Shown here: positions 33,169 to 42,475 of the stretch, piece by piece
Numbering within the stretch: position 1 is the stretch's first letter
Layout of the letters: each line of letters opens with the position of its first letter
Source of the DNA: Pseudevernia furfuracea
Lineage: Eukaryota; Ascomycota; Lecanoromycetes; Lecanorales; Parmeliaceae
NCBI GenBank assembly: GCA_022315425.1
Contig: JAIUPT010000019.1
Span: 558,001-622,000 of the forward strand
Direction: 5' to 3'
Length of the DNA stretch: 64,000 nt
The notes under the pieces: model-generated
What the model was told of the DNA's origin: nothing
What the model saw: the letters and a program-made list of their open reading frames with translations, nothing else
Database searches by the model: none
Program-made: the position numbers and the translations under genes

Positions 33169-33740
33169 TCACTTGACCTTCTTTCCTTCCAACATATACC
33201 TTGCAGCGGCCCTTGCTATCATTTCCACAATCTCCACCTCCTGCGTATTCCTCAGCGCGAACATGATGACATACCCCAACGGAAAACCCAACGCCCTACC
33301 CCCAAGTCCATTTCTCTCCCCAGCCATTTCCATGCACCAGCGTGGCACCTGCAGCTGAAAGTATTGCATGCGAGGTGCCCTGGGCGGCGCCGTGACCACG
33401 AAATACCTCTCGTGGTAGAGGACCACTGTCCTGAAGTTCCCAAGTCAAGTGCTCGCAGTAATATAGCAATCGATTGCCTCAAGTTGAAGTTTGGACGATT
33501 TTCCCCACCGGCATTGATATGAGCACGGACGAGTCATTGTATCCCTCGCATTTTTCCCCATTGCAGCTTTCTGCGAAGCGCGATTCAGTGAAGCGCCAAA
33601 ACAACGGTGTTGCAAATTCTGGTTTGTCCGGGAGATCGGTGCCGATGTCCCTGTTTCTGACATACCGAGGAGCGACGGCACGGATTCTTTGAGTCTAGCG
33701 GTGGCGGGAAAGAGTCAATATTGTCGGGCTTTGTAGGTAA
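33169..33740 (-). CDS. Hypothetical protein, two coding blocks
   Basis: Last block: about 33169-33437, reading VVLYHERYFVVTAPPRAPRM, WCMEMAGERNGLGGRALGFPLGYVIMFAL and ending in ARYMLEGKKVK. It is free of stops and coding-like. An earlier block in another frame (about 33480-33700: DLPDKPEFATPLFWRFTESRF, CNGEKCEGYNDSSVLISMPVG) is probably an upstream exon. I could not fix the intron between them. Family not recognised; the style is that of the small secreted proteins nearby. Confidence 0.4.
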
Positions 33741-34277
33741 TCGGTGTTCTACAAACTCGGTCCAAGGCTTCAGAAATCGATCGTGGTAATAACTGTTAGA
33801 TAATGGCACCTCACCGGCCAGAAATCTACGGCAGTCATTCAGGTCGATTTAGGAATAGATTCTAGGTGAACTGTGGGCCACAGGCTAGGTGAGAAAGTTG
33901 TAACTCGCAAGCTCTCGTGTTCCAGCTGCAACACCTGACTTACTGTCTACGTATCAAGGTTTGTCTATGTAACTTCCACATAACTATAGAGATTTGTGGA
34001 CCGACATCTGAGGAACAGCGGTAAACACAACTCCAGCGCGGATTGCGAGTAGCGCACGCTTACAAACGCCATGGTGGTCTAAGCTAATATTGAGGTGACT
34101 GGTCCTTGCTTTTATTGGGCCATTCGAAGCCTTGCGAGACGACAAAAGCAGTTCATTGATCAGCCAGTAGCGTTTATTTACATCGTCACGAGGTGGGAGC
34201 TTTCGCCGCCTCCGTTAGCGTGCCTCTGCCTACGGAACCTATCTTCGCATAGTGGACATGGAATTCCGCCTCCTGAT
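33741..34277. other. Gene-free stretch
   Basis: About 540 bases without supportable features between two minus-strand hypothetical genes. Confidence 0.5.
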
Positions 34278-34984
34278 TTAAGTGTCCAGAGTCAGCATAG
34301 CTCTCACAGGACTGCAGAACCAAGAGCCATGATAACAATAAACCACAAAGTTACAAACGAAGGTTTCGTATCCGCAAAACCCGTAATGACAGGAGGTCTG
34401 CATCGAAAAGGAAGCAGAGGTTTCGGGCTCCCATACCATGTACCGGCCCTCCTCGACCAAGAAATCCCAAAGCCCTTGGACAATTCCCTGCAAGATCGCC
34501 CAAGTAATGCGGTGGCGTGGCTTGACGGATACGACATGGATCGCCGCACCATAGCCCAGATCATCGTGGAAAGGGTCTTCGGTTTGGGGAAGCGGTCCAT
34601 CGCCGCTTCTCTGGATCTGGAGCTCACAATATCTGTTGACTTCATGTTAGTCTGATGGAAGAGAGGGCTATATTGGAGTTACGCTTACCTCCTTGCTGCA
34701 TCGATGGTGTCCCGCATCGCTACCTCGTCGATATGGAAACCGAGGTAGAAGAACATGGTTATTTCGGTGTTGGGGACGACGTATTTGATGCCGGGAAAGG
34801 GGGAGGTGAGATTTGGAAGTGGAAGGCTATTGGGCGATGGTAGGGAAGGAACCAGGGTGAATTCACTGGTGGTGAGGTTTTGGGTAGAAATGTATGAGGT
34901 AGTAGGAGCGGACAGGCAGCCTCGGAGGAGGAGGAAGTACCCGGAGAAAAGGAAAAGATAAACATGGGAAGTAAAAGCAGCCAT
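34278..34984 (-). CDS. Small secreted protein, fungal orphan family
   Basis: Two exons (34690-34984, 34278-34632) give about 216 residues. The ATG at 34984 starts a clear signal peptide (MAAFTSHVYLFLFSGYFLLL then a cleavage-like CLSAPT). The mature part has IKYVVPNTEITMFFYLGF, DTIDAARRYCEL across the intron, GDGPLPQTEDPF, and RITWAILQGIVQGLWDFLVEEGRY. This pattern (a VP.T strand, a helix, GDGPL, then a long helix ending in EGR) recurs in fungal secreted proteins of unknown function. A diverged, damaged relative lies at 36690-37237. The last 40 codons are Cys- and aromatic-rich and may really belong to an intron or 3' UTR. Confidence 0.6.
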
Positions 34985-35378
34985 TCCTGATCCGGCTTGC
35001 AAGCATTCAAATGGAGTTCAGTATATGGCAGGAGGGGCCGAGCCACGAGCTGAAGGAGAGGTCTGAGCTGGAAAGAGCATCGTGGAAACAGAATCCTCGT
35101 CGCAAGTCGAGAAGTCTTGCGCTGAGGAGTTCACAACCAATGAAATCTCCTACTCCGCACTGTCTGAAGCGACATGCGGTTTCTACAGCCCACGGTGGGT
35201 GGCGGAACGCGCAAACTGTGGTAGATGTGTCGCATTGAAAATTCAATTCACACTCACACGAGTCGCTTGAATCGGCATCTGGATGGAAGCAATTTTAAGC
35301 TTCTCACCATCTCATCGCGTGACACCCGATTCGTCACTATCGGAAATTGTGAAAGATATTGTTCCAGAGTCGGCACAT

Positions 35379-35922
35379 TTAGTATGGATCAGTGCTTTCC
35401 TTCGACCATAAGGGACCTAACGCCTTGTCTAAACTCCGCCGAGTAGTCTGATTCGCGGCAACCTGCATCTCCCCATAATCGAATCCCATATCGCACGTCC
35501 ACAGGACAGCAGGACCGTCCCAAGCATACGTCGTGAACCGACAAGAAGTGGTAACCGCCCGGCGATTATTGATGCCCTTCTGCAAGCAGTCGCTGCACTG
35601 AGTGTAGCAATCGCTCGCGTCCTGGGAACTCGAATGATGGGTTTCCCCTTTGTAGAAAGGCGAATTTCGGGCCCAATGGTTTGCCCTGGTGATCTTTCAG
35701 GGCGCATTCGTAGCCGTCCCACGCCCCCGTGTTCAACTCGGCGAGACATGCGGTCATGTTGTGCACCCATTGGTCGTTATTTGCGAAGGGTACGACGTCT
35801 GCGGTGCTGGTGTCGGCGCTGCAGGTTGTTTCGGTACTGTCGTGGATGGTTTTAGTCCGTCCAACGCTGCCTCGAGGTGCCAGGCCTGGTGCACTGAGCG
35901 CGAGCGGGAGGAGTGAGCCCAT
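35379..35922 (-). CDS. Cysteine-containing secreted-type protein, frame change inside
   Basis: Two frames on the minus strand join into one sensible protein. The first, from the ATG at 35922, reads MGSLLPLALSAPGLAPRG (a short leader) then FANNDQWVHNMTACLAELNTG. The second, from about 35715 to the stop at 35379, reads ANHWARNSPFY, SSSQDASDCYTQCSDCLQKG and TYAWDGPAVLWTCDMGFDYG. The switch is explained either by a 41-base GT-AG intron (ggggc|gtggga ... caccag|g) or by a one-base indel near 35700. Paired cysteines suggest a disulphide-bonded extracellular protein. Family not recognised. The leader is weak, so an upstream exon is possible. Confidence 0.45.
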
Positions 35923-36689
35923 GCCCCCATAGGAAGAAGGTGGTGTAGTGCATAGTGAGATACTAGTACCGTTTCACGCGTTAAAGCGAGCGCTTTAGGT
36001 AGACGTGGGTGTTGCAAGGACGGGCTAACGCAGCGGAACTTACTCTAGGGCTAAAGCTTTTGACTATTCTCTGACTACTCTCTGGAGCACATGAAGAAAA
36101 AAAACATGGAGAGAGGCCATGGACCGACTATATAGACGAGAGTGCCCGGAAGATGTCCCCCTGATTCCATCTGATTCGACGGTGGACACACGGGTACAAT
36201 TCCCGACATCCGATCAAGCGGGGCAATTACCTCTCCTCGCAACAGTATGCGACGGTAAATGAAGGAGGACACGCACACAATAAGTAAAATTTAGCTGGTG
36301 ACCCGCCCTTGTGAGACAGCACTGCCATGTTTCTACTTATACGAATGGCAATGACGGTATGGATATTCTTAGCCACAGACCAGCGCTTGCAGTTCAAGCT
36401 GGGGATGGTGCGCCTTGTTATTTGATGTGGGCGTGGCAGCGAAGAAGTTTCAGAACACTACAAGAGATGATACACTTTTGGCCTCCCAATTCTGTAGATG
36501 TTTGGTGAACTGGAGGAAGACCAAATGACCGATGCTAAACCTGTTGGATCGAAGCGTGGACGCGTCATGGAGGAGAACGCAGACAACGCTTAATGGAGAC
36601 ACATACACATACAGACTACGTCGAGAGCAGCAACCAGGCGGATACCATTTGAGTTCATGATGGGGATTTCAATTGGTGGTTACGCAGCT
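35923..36689. other. Gene-free stretch
   Basis: About 770 bases with no supportable coding frame or RNA; probably promoter and spacer. Confidence 0.5.
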
Positions 36690-37237
36690 TATCAGCTACT
36701 ATGAGGCTCACAGAGGCACATGGCTTGTATTGCTGTCAAAGTCCTTTTGCCAGGGACTTGTGGATCGCCAGCGATTATTGGCATATTATCTGTGAGCACA
36801 TCCACCGGCACTTTCTCGCAATGAAAAGCCGTCTTCCACGATGGACACACTTACGTTTGGAGTGTGCGGTAGACAGGGTTGAGGGGGATGCAGGCCCCAT
36901 AGTCGTGGAATTTGAGGAGGAGGCTTGTTCGGGGGATGTCGTAGAAAAAGGGGTTCATTGGGGAGGTTCGCCAGGGGTTGTCATCACACCAGTGAGAGGG
37001 TTTCTAAAAGCGGGAGGAGAGGGAAGACGCACTTTGATAATGAGGTTGAGAAGTGTTGGATTAGCCGGGAAGATTGTTGAATTGGGCTGCGCGTGACAAG
37101 CTGCTCATGGATGCCGGAGGATGAATTCGCACAGGAAGGGAAGCCGTAAGCGCGATCGTGAAGAGGACATGGAGTTGGAATGCGAAAGTGGCGATCTTGT
37201 GAACGAACGTGGTTAGACAATATGAGAGTGTAAGCAT
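36690..37237 (-). pseudogene. Worn paralogue of the secreted protein at 34278-34984
   Basis: An ATG at 37237 starts a hydrophobic leader (MLTLSYCLTTFVHKIATFAF then VLFTIALTASLP). Further on, NPFFYDIPRTSLLLKFHDYG and NPVYRTLQT align with the VPNTEITMFFYLGF ... RDTIDAAR part of the neighbouring protein, ending at a good donor (gtaagt, about 36855). But the leader frame, the middle (LIIKVRLPSPPAF) and this block lie in different frames with no clean introns, and the expected GDGPL and EGR parts are not recognisable after the donor. I read it as a decaying or 3'-truncated copy. Confidence 0.4.
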
Positions 37238-37752
37238 TGTGTGAGGGTCGTTGTCGCACGCAGCGCTTGCTGCCTTGCTCGACTCGCTCGCAGATTTGGA
37301 AGATTGCGTCGCTTCGGCGCTGAGGTTTTTACGCGTCTCATTGGACTGAAGAGCGCCATCCCGCCTCGGAGGTAATGTATCATCAGTACTCCGAAAACTA
37401 GCAATCACAACGAGGCTCGTTGCTTACATAGGCGAGAGAAGAGAGGGTCACTGTATCCCTTACTAGCCACCGAATGTGAGTTGATGTTGGTAACCGAGAC
37501 GTGAAAGCAAGAGCTTATTTCCGAGACAAGTTATCTGTGAAAAGGATCTATGAAAACTCTCTCTGACTTTGAGCATGCAGTGTTTCTGTCCCCACGATTG
37601 ACATTTTCTTCCTAGCCACGGCATGGCAGCGCCATCCTAATCTTAGATCCTGGGCGCCTTGTCCAAGCTCAGTCTCCCCAGCAAACCACGAGAAGAACAT
37701 CATTAGCAACGAACACCTCCGCGTTCTGAATTCAGGCCTCAAGGCTACCTTA
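37238..37752. other. Intergenic region
   Basis: About 515 bases between the F-box gene 3' end and the worn secreted-protein gene. Nothing supportable. Confidence 0.5.
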
Positions 37753-39084
37753 TCATCGCCACTCGCATAGCCGTTTGCCAAATGGTGTATCCTTGAAGTT
37801 CATCTCAGATACGAATTCAAACTTAATACGAGTCTTTTGGAACGCTAAAGCCAAGTCCAGCAGGACTGGATCGTTTGATCCGTATCCCGTGGGCGCTTGG
37901 AACCACCAGACCACCTGCTCCAATCGAGGCATAAATGATTCTTTGCTGTCTGCCAATCGGTACAGGTTCGCCAGATTATTCTCTTGTGTCGTATCATTTG
38001 TGCTCTTGTAATTGGTGTTCCAAGAAGCAACCGGGAGATTATTGTTGAGATTTGCCACTTGAAGATGCACAAGGGGATGCTCAAGTTGGAATGCTTCCAA
38101 GAGTGGCGGTAGGATTTCGTGCAAGTTCGCCGTGCTTGGTATCATGTAGCTTGGTACTGCTAGTCGTCTTAGGCTTGACCATTGTGTGAACGAGCCCATT
38201 ACCCAATTTTTCAAGTAGGGCGCCTGACTAATGGCAATCGCGAGCTCTTCGATCGTGTTTTGATGTTGCAATAATCCATGCTCAAAGACGCCGCTCCCGG
38301 GCTCACGGGTCCCACCCCACAAAGGTGAAGAAATTTCGATGACAAAGCGCTTCAGGCATTTAATCGAGCGCAGAAATTCTGCCGCGAGGTCGTCGTACAT
38401 GTCGAAGGAACATTTCAGAAGACGAAGGTCCGTGACGGTCGAAGTACCAAGCTTTTCTCTGGGGAAATGATGGCGAAAATCAAAGTATTCGATGTATTGC
38501 GTCTCGTCAACTTGGAGCTTGCAAAGTCCGGGTAGCCAGAGCTGCTTAGCTACGATCCCTAATGGAGTTGCCCAAGACAACCAGCCGTTAACTCCCCAGT
38601 AGTGATCAGTCACTTGACTGAAATCGAGGCGAAGGGAAGTCAAAGCGCGATTCCCGTCCGGAATGCTCAAGTTGAGCGGTGGAGGGCTGAATGACAGCGT
38701 TCGCAGTTGCGGCACTTGCTTGAGGAGCATGAAGTGCGCCGCGGAGTTCTGGTACCAAAGTCGATGCTCAACTTTCAGAGAAAGAGTGAGAACCCTTTTG
38801 CTCAGGTCTTGGCAAGTAGAAAGAGTATGTATGAGCCGGTCAAAACGCTCGAAGCTAGGAACCATGCTGTCGAGGCGTCCATTTACTATCTTTGTGTTTC
38901 CAAGATCTTCTGCTGTGTAGCGTACATCCAGGTCGATGTTGCGATAAAGCAGAGGCTCGACAAGGGTTCGGAAGTGCTTAGATAGTAGGGCGACTTTTGC
39001 GAGTTGGCTTTGGTGAGGGATCTTGGAGAGAATCTCTTGTAGTAGCTCGTTTGGCAGGTCTTCTAAGTGGCGTGCCTTTATCAT
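37753..39084 (-). CDS. F-box protein with leucine-rich body
   Basis: A single exon of 443 residues with ATG at 39084. Residues 8-50 form an F-box (LEDLPNELLQEILSKIPHQS, VALLSKHFRTLVEPLLYR), the site that binds Skp1 in SCF ubiquitin ligases. The body has repeated hydrophobic blocks spaced as in leucine-rich repeats (LRTLSFSPPPLNL, LTSLRLDFSQV, VTDLRLLKCSF, LRRLAVPS), as in many fungal F-box proteins whose targets are unknown. The C-terminus (VVWWFQAPTGYG, FEFVSEMNFKDTPFG) is also typical of these. No signal peptide. It sits in an accessory region; such genes are numerous and fast-evolving in filamentous fungi. Confidence 0.85.
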   Translation of the reverse strand: MIKARHLEDLPNELLQEILSKIPHQSQLAKVALLSKHFRTLVEPLLYRNIDLDVRYTAEDLGNTKIVNGRLDSMVPSFERFDRLIHTLSTCQDLSKRVLTLSLKVEHRLWYQNSAAHFMLLKQVPQLRTLSFSPPPLNLSIPDGNRALTSLRLDFSQVTDHYWGVNGWLSWATPLGIVAKQLWLPGLCKLQVDETQYIEYFDFRHHFPREKLGTSTVTDLRLLKCSFDMYDDLAAEFLRSIKCLKRFVIEISSPLWGGTREPGSGVFEHGLLQHQNTIEELAIAISQAPYLKNWVMGSFTQWSSLRRLAVPSYMIPSTANLHEILPPLLEAFQLEHPLVHLQVANLNNNLPVASWNTNYKSTNDTTQENNLANLYRLADSKESFMPRLEQVVWWFQAPTGYGSNDPVLLDLALAFQKTRIKFEFVSEMNFKDTPFGKRLCEWR

Positions 39085-39589
39085 TTTTGACTATTGTCGA
39101 CGTTAGAGGCTCCGAGAAATAGCACTTGGTATACTAGCTTCTACAAAAATTCTTCCTGGAGGCTGGAAGGAAACGAGATCCTAAGGGTTCGTAAAGGCGG
39201 ATGAGCAAATTACTGGGAGCAATGATGCTGGTGTTGCTTTTAAAGACTCGTTTGATTCCAGAAACACTGTTGTGTTTGTCAAACCTCAGCGGTTCGGTTG
39301 GAACGAAAAAAGGCTATCACGGGATAAAAGAGGGCTTTTAACAATTTCTGGGTGTAACAATTATCGCACGATTGGCTGGGAGGAAAGTAGAACACCCAGA
39401 TGTAAGCGCCCATGAAACGGACCGGCGACACATGATGGCCATAAAAAATATAACGGGAGCTGAAATTCGAATGTATTAATAGGTAGACAGCGATGCGACT
39501 GGATCGCTATGGAATTCCGTAAACAGTACTGCAAGCGTCTTGTCCAGCTCGACGGTGCTCCCTAATGCTACGTCTACTCAGGGCTAGAG
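39085..39589. other. Intergenic region
   Basis: About 500 bases upstream of the F-box gene without supportable features. Confidence 0.5.
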
Positions 39590-39915
39590 TTATGCCATGG
39601 GTAGCATTTCGGTTTCCACGATGAAAGCATGTCTTACGATAACTCCTTCGTCGGTTACATCGTTGTTGAGTGTATCTTCTTCCAACCCAGCAATCCAGGA
39701 CCAGATACCAAAGCCGTCCTGTACGGCTGACCGACGGATCCTATTCTCTGGCAGAATTCCGTACTCAGGGATTTCAACCGAACATGAAAATTCAACCCAC
39801 TGCAACTCTTCAACGACAACACTCGCAACAAAGTGTTCAGTTCCCCACTTATTCTTCTTAGGAAGATCCAAAACGTTACAGCTGAAAGTCTCATTGTAAA
39901 GGCTGTCATTAAGAA
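39590..39915 (-). CDS. Hypothetical protein, 3' exon only
   Basis: A minus-strand frame open to the stop at 39590 reads coding-like (NETFSCNVLDLPKKNKWGTEHF, VVEELQWVEFSCSVEIPEYG, WIAGLEEDTLNNDVTDEGV). There is no ATG at its start; a stop precedes it at about 39925, and an acceptor (gacag) lies just inside, so it is likely the last exon of a gene whose 5' part I could not place. No family recognised. Confidence 0.35.
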
Positions 39916-40035
39916 GTTATTTTGTTGCGGTAAAAACCATTTTTTGATGTTCTGCCAAGACTGATTGAACCCCAGGCGCCAGAGGATGGGATACAATCAC
40001 GGTCAGTTAAGCTCCCTCAGATAAAGCCAGCTTAC

Positions 40036-40532
40036 AACAACACTGACACCTGTGGCAAAGTCATGGCGCATCTGCGCTACAGGTCTCCCGTTCGCCGCTC
40101 TCCCACAAACAACAGAAGAAGCCTCAGCGAATTGTGATTACTCCATCTTGCCCAGCACGACCATCAATCCGACCTCTGTTATCGGAGCAGTCGCCAATAC
40201 AGTACCAGGCGAGAACGGAATAAGTTAGTGTAGTGCGTATATGAAATGTAAGTAGCTCCTTCGCTCCCACCTCGCCATCTCAATCCATCACCTCAGCCAT
40301 CAACGACACCATTCTAACATGGCCATCCCCCAGCGCCGACGACCATAAAAATCTACCCGCTGATACAGAAGACTACTGCTTCTGTGTCGCAGGACCCAGT
40401 GTCTCCACTGCTTCAGCACTGCTGCTCACCCATTCAGGCACGAGCATGAGCGCGAGCGCAGTCACGGATTGTGCTTTTACCACGCAGCCGGTACCAGGCT
40501 GGACGCCCTCCACTTTGTCCACCTCCCCTTAA
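40036..40532 (+). CDS. Small cysteine-containing protein, possibly secreted
   Basis: Two plus-strand blocks: about 40036-40224 (ATGLPFAALPQTTEEASANCDY, INPTSVIGAVANTVPGENGI) and 40300-40532 (NDTILTWPSPSADD, EDYCFCVAGPSVSTASALLL, TTQPVPGWTPSTLSTSP then TAA). An intron from about 40225 or 40257 to a cag at about 40299 joins them. No start exon was found. The Cys pattern and low-complexity Ser/Thr make-up suggest a cell-surface or secreted protein. Family not recognised. Confidence 0.35.
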
Positions 40533-40545
40533 ATCTCAATACCCC

Positions 40546-40842
40546 TCACGGATTCTGGAAGTAAGTCCACCAAGCGCTCTGTATCACCGTACCAACTGGT
40601 GAACCGGGGAAAAACTCTCCGTCGTTGTCACACCCGTATAAATTCCTGTACTTCAGCGAGTAAGCAGAGTGTACGCGAATGTTTTCCAGTACCTCAAAAT
40701 CGTAGGTGAAAGACTTTAAACCTTTGATGCCTCGTTGAAGCCGAGAGAGACTGGTCCTGATTTGATTCACCAGATTCTTAACCAAGTCAAAGCGAGCACA
40801 GCCACAGGCTAGTACGAGTAACGGCCCGTTCCGAAGCGCCAA
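40546..40842 (-). CDS. Hypothetical short frame
   Basis: 98 codons open on the minus strand, starting with TTG rather than ATG, ending VGTVIQSAWWTYFQNP. The make-up is coding-like (FTYDFEVLENIRVHSAYSLKYRNLYGCDNDGEF region) but an upstream exon would be needed. It is convergent with the plus-strand frame ending at 40532. No family recognised. Confidence 0.3.
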   Translation of the reverse strand: MALRNGPLLVLACGCARFDLVKNLVNQIRTSLSRLQRGIKGLKSFTYDFEVLENIRVHSAYSLKYRNLYGCDNDGEFFPGSPVGTVIQSAWWTYFQNP

Positions 40843-40973
40843 ACGTCTCTGGTCACCACCTCAAGTCTCAAGAGGAAAATGCGAGATAAATCATCCCCAA
40901 CATGTGACATAGCTCTGGGCAGATACCACTGCAACCGCCTTTCATACTACAGTCAAAGCCTATCCCTCTTACA

Positions 40974-41684
40974 ATGTCCCATCAAGCAGATGCCAAACGC
41001 CTCTTCGACTCCCGCGGCTACACCGGCGCCACAATCCATAACCAAAACCCCGTCCACCTCCTCGAAAAGCCCGTCCGCGACCGCATCGTCGAATCTTACT
41101 ACTGGAAAGAGCAATGCTTCGCCATCAACGAAGCCACCCTCTGCGACCGCGCTGCCGCTCTCACGTTCATCGGCGGCACCTACGGCCAGCAGAAACCGAC
41201 GCCCTTTCTGTGCCTGGCGATGAAACTGCTGCAGTTGATGCCCGAGCGGGATATCGTGCTTGAATACCTACGGCAGGAGGAGTTCAAGTACTTGAGTGCG
41301 CTGGCTGCCTTCTATATACGCTTGACGTTCGAGGCGAAGGAGGTGTATGGGATATTGGAGCCGTTGCTGGGGGATTGGAGAAAGTTGAGGAGGAGGACGA
41401 GGGATGGCGGATATGCGCTCACGTACATTGATCAGTTTGTTGATGATCTTTTGACTAAGGACAGAGTCTGCGCAACGAGTTTGAGGAAGTTGCCGCAGAG
41501 GACGGTGCTGGAGGATCTGGGGGTGTTGGAGGTTAGGGAGAGCGCTTTGGGTGAAGAGTTGGAGGGATTGGATGATGAGGAGGATGAGGTGGTGGAGGTG
41601 GATGTCAACGGGGGCGGTGAGGAGGATCTGTCTACGCCAGAACAAAATGGGAACGGAGTGGAGCACAGCGACAGTGAGGGTTGA
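40974..41684 (+). CDS. PRP38: Pre-mRNA-splicing factor Prp38
   Basis: A single exon of 236 residues. Prp38 is part of the U4/U6.U5 tri-snRNP B complex and is needed to activate the spliceosome. The N-terminal PRP38 domain is complete: GYTGATIHNQNPVHLLEKPVRDRI, YWKEQCFAINEATLCDRA, FIGGTYG, PTPFLCLAMKLLQLMPE, YLSALAAFYIRLTF and LEPLLGDWRKLR...IDQFVDDLL. The tail after LPQRTVLEDLGVLE is acidic and short, as in fungal forms without the Arg/Ser-rich extension. Nuclear. The gene is a conserved island between two accessory stretches. Confidence 0.95.
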   Translation: MSHQADAKRLFDSRGYTGATIHNQNPVHLLEKPVRDRIVESYYWKEQCFAINEATLCDRAAALTFIGGTYGQQKPTPFLCLAMKLLQLMPERDIVLEYLRQEEFKYLSALAAFYIRLTFEAKEVYGILEPLLGDWRKLRRRTRDGGYALTYIDQFVDDLLTKDRVCATSLRKLPQRTVLEDLGVLEVRESALGEELEGLDDEEDEVVEVDVNGGGEEDLSTPEQNGNGVEHSDSEG

Positions 41685-41759
41685 GAGGCTTCATGAAGGA
41701 CGCGACCTTGCAAGGAAACCTTGCATCAATACTTGCAGAATGAGACTGCTCTCAGGGCC

Positions 41760-41820
41760 GTCCCAAAAAAAAGCAGCCCCCTTCGCTGGGGAACGTATCC
41801 AGGCTTGCGCTCGAACCACG
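41760..41820 (-). other. tRNA-like B-box fragment followed by T run
   Basis: Minus strand GGTTCGAGC (41809-41817), then CCTGGAT and, 35 bases on, an eight-base T run. It shares the spaced pair GGTTCGAGC and CCTGGAT with the element near 32179. No complete tRNA fold. Confidence 0.3.
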
Positions 41821-42399
41821 TCGGGTCTGGCTGAACATTGCAAGATAATCAAAATGCCTCCTCATGCGATGACATCTATGTGGCGCTGAAACGGCGGGAA
41901 AAATATCCTAGACGAAGGAAACCAGTCCAAGATTCCATGGTGTGAGCGAATGGGTACCGTTTGATTGTGCCTGCATCGACTGCTCGAGGAGTGCTCCGAA
42001 AAATGGCTCATTGACAAGGCCAGGACCTATGATGGTGCCGAATACGTTACATGGCACCGCTAAGCCGTCTGATGAGAAGCACGAGGTTGCAAGAGGCTTT
42101 TGCCCGACGAAGGACGGTCTGCCGGTAGGACTTTGTGTGGTGGCCGCTAAATTTCAAAAGTTAATTAATAACCCACGATAGCGACTATTCCAGCATATGA
42201 GCCCTGATGGTTGAGTTGCAAATCACCACATTAAACGAGACTCAAGCGAAAAATGGCCGCCTCAGCTATCTCCAGTTTACAGGCCTATTTTCCTGTTATC
42301 ACAGACCAGTTGGCTCTATTGATTCAAGAGTAACTGGCACCTGTGGTAATCGTTTTGCTTTTTTGGATTCCTGGAGAATGGCTGCTACGCTAGCTGTGG

Positions 42400-42475
42400 G
42401 CAGTGGAAAGGGGGATTCGGAGGTGCATGGTTCGAGTCGGACCTTTCCTTTTGTTTGGACTTTTTTTTTTTCAAC
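42400..42475 (+). other. tRNA-like B-box followed by long T run
   Basis: Plus strand GGTTCGAGTC (42429-42438) followed 22 bases later by a run of about 11 T. The flanks do not fold into a tRNA. Possible Pol III relic or SINE end. Confidence 0.3.
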
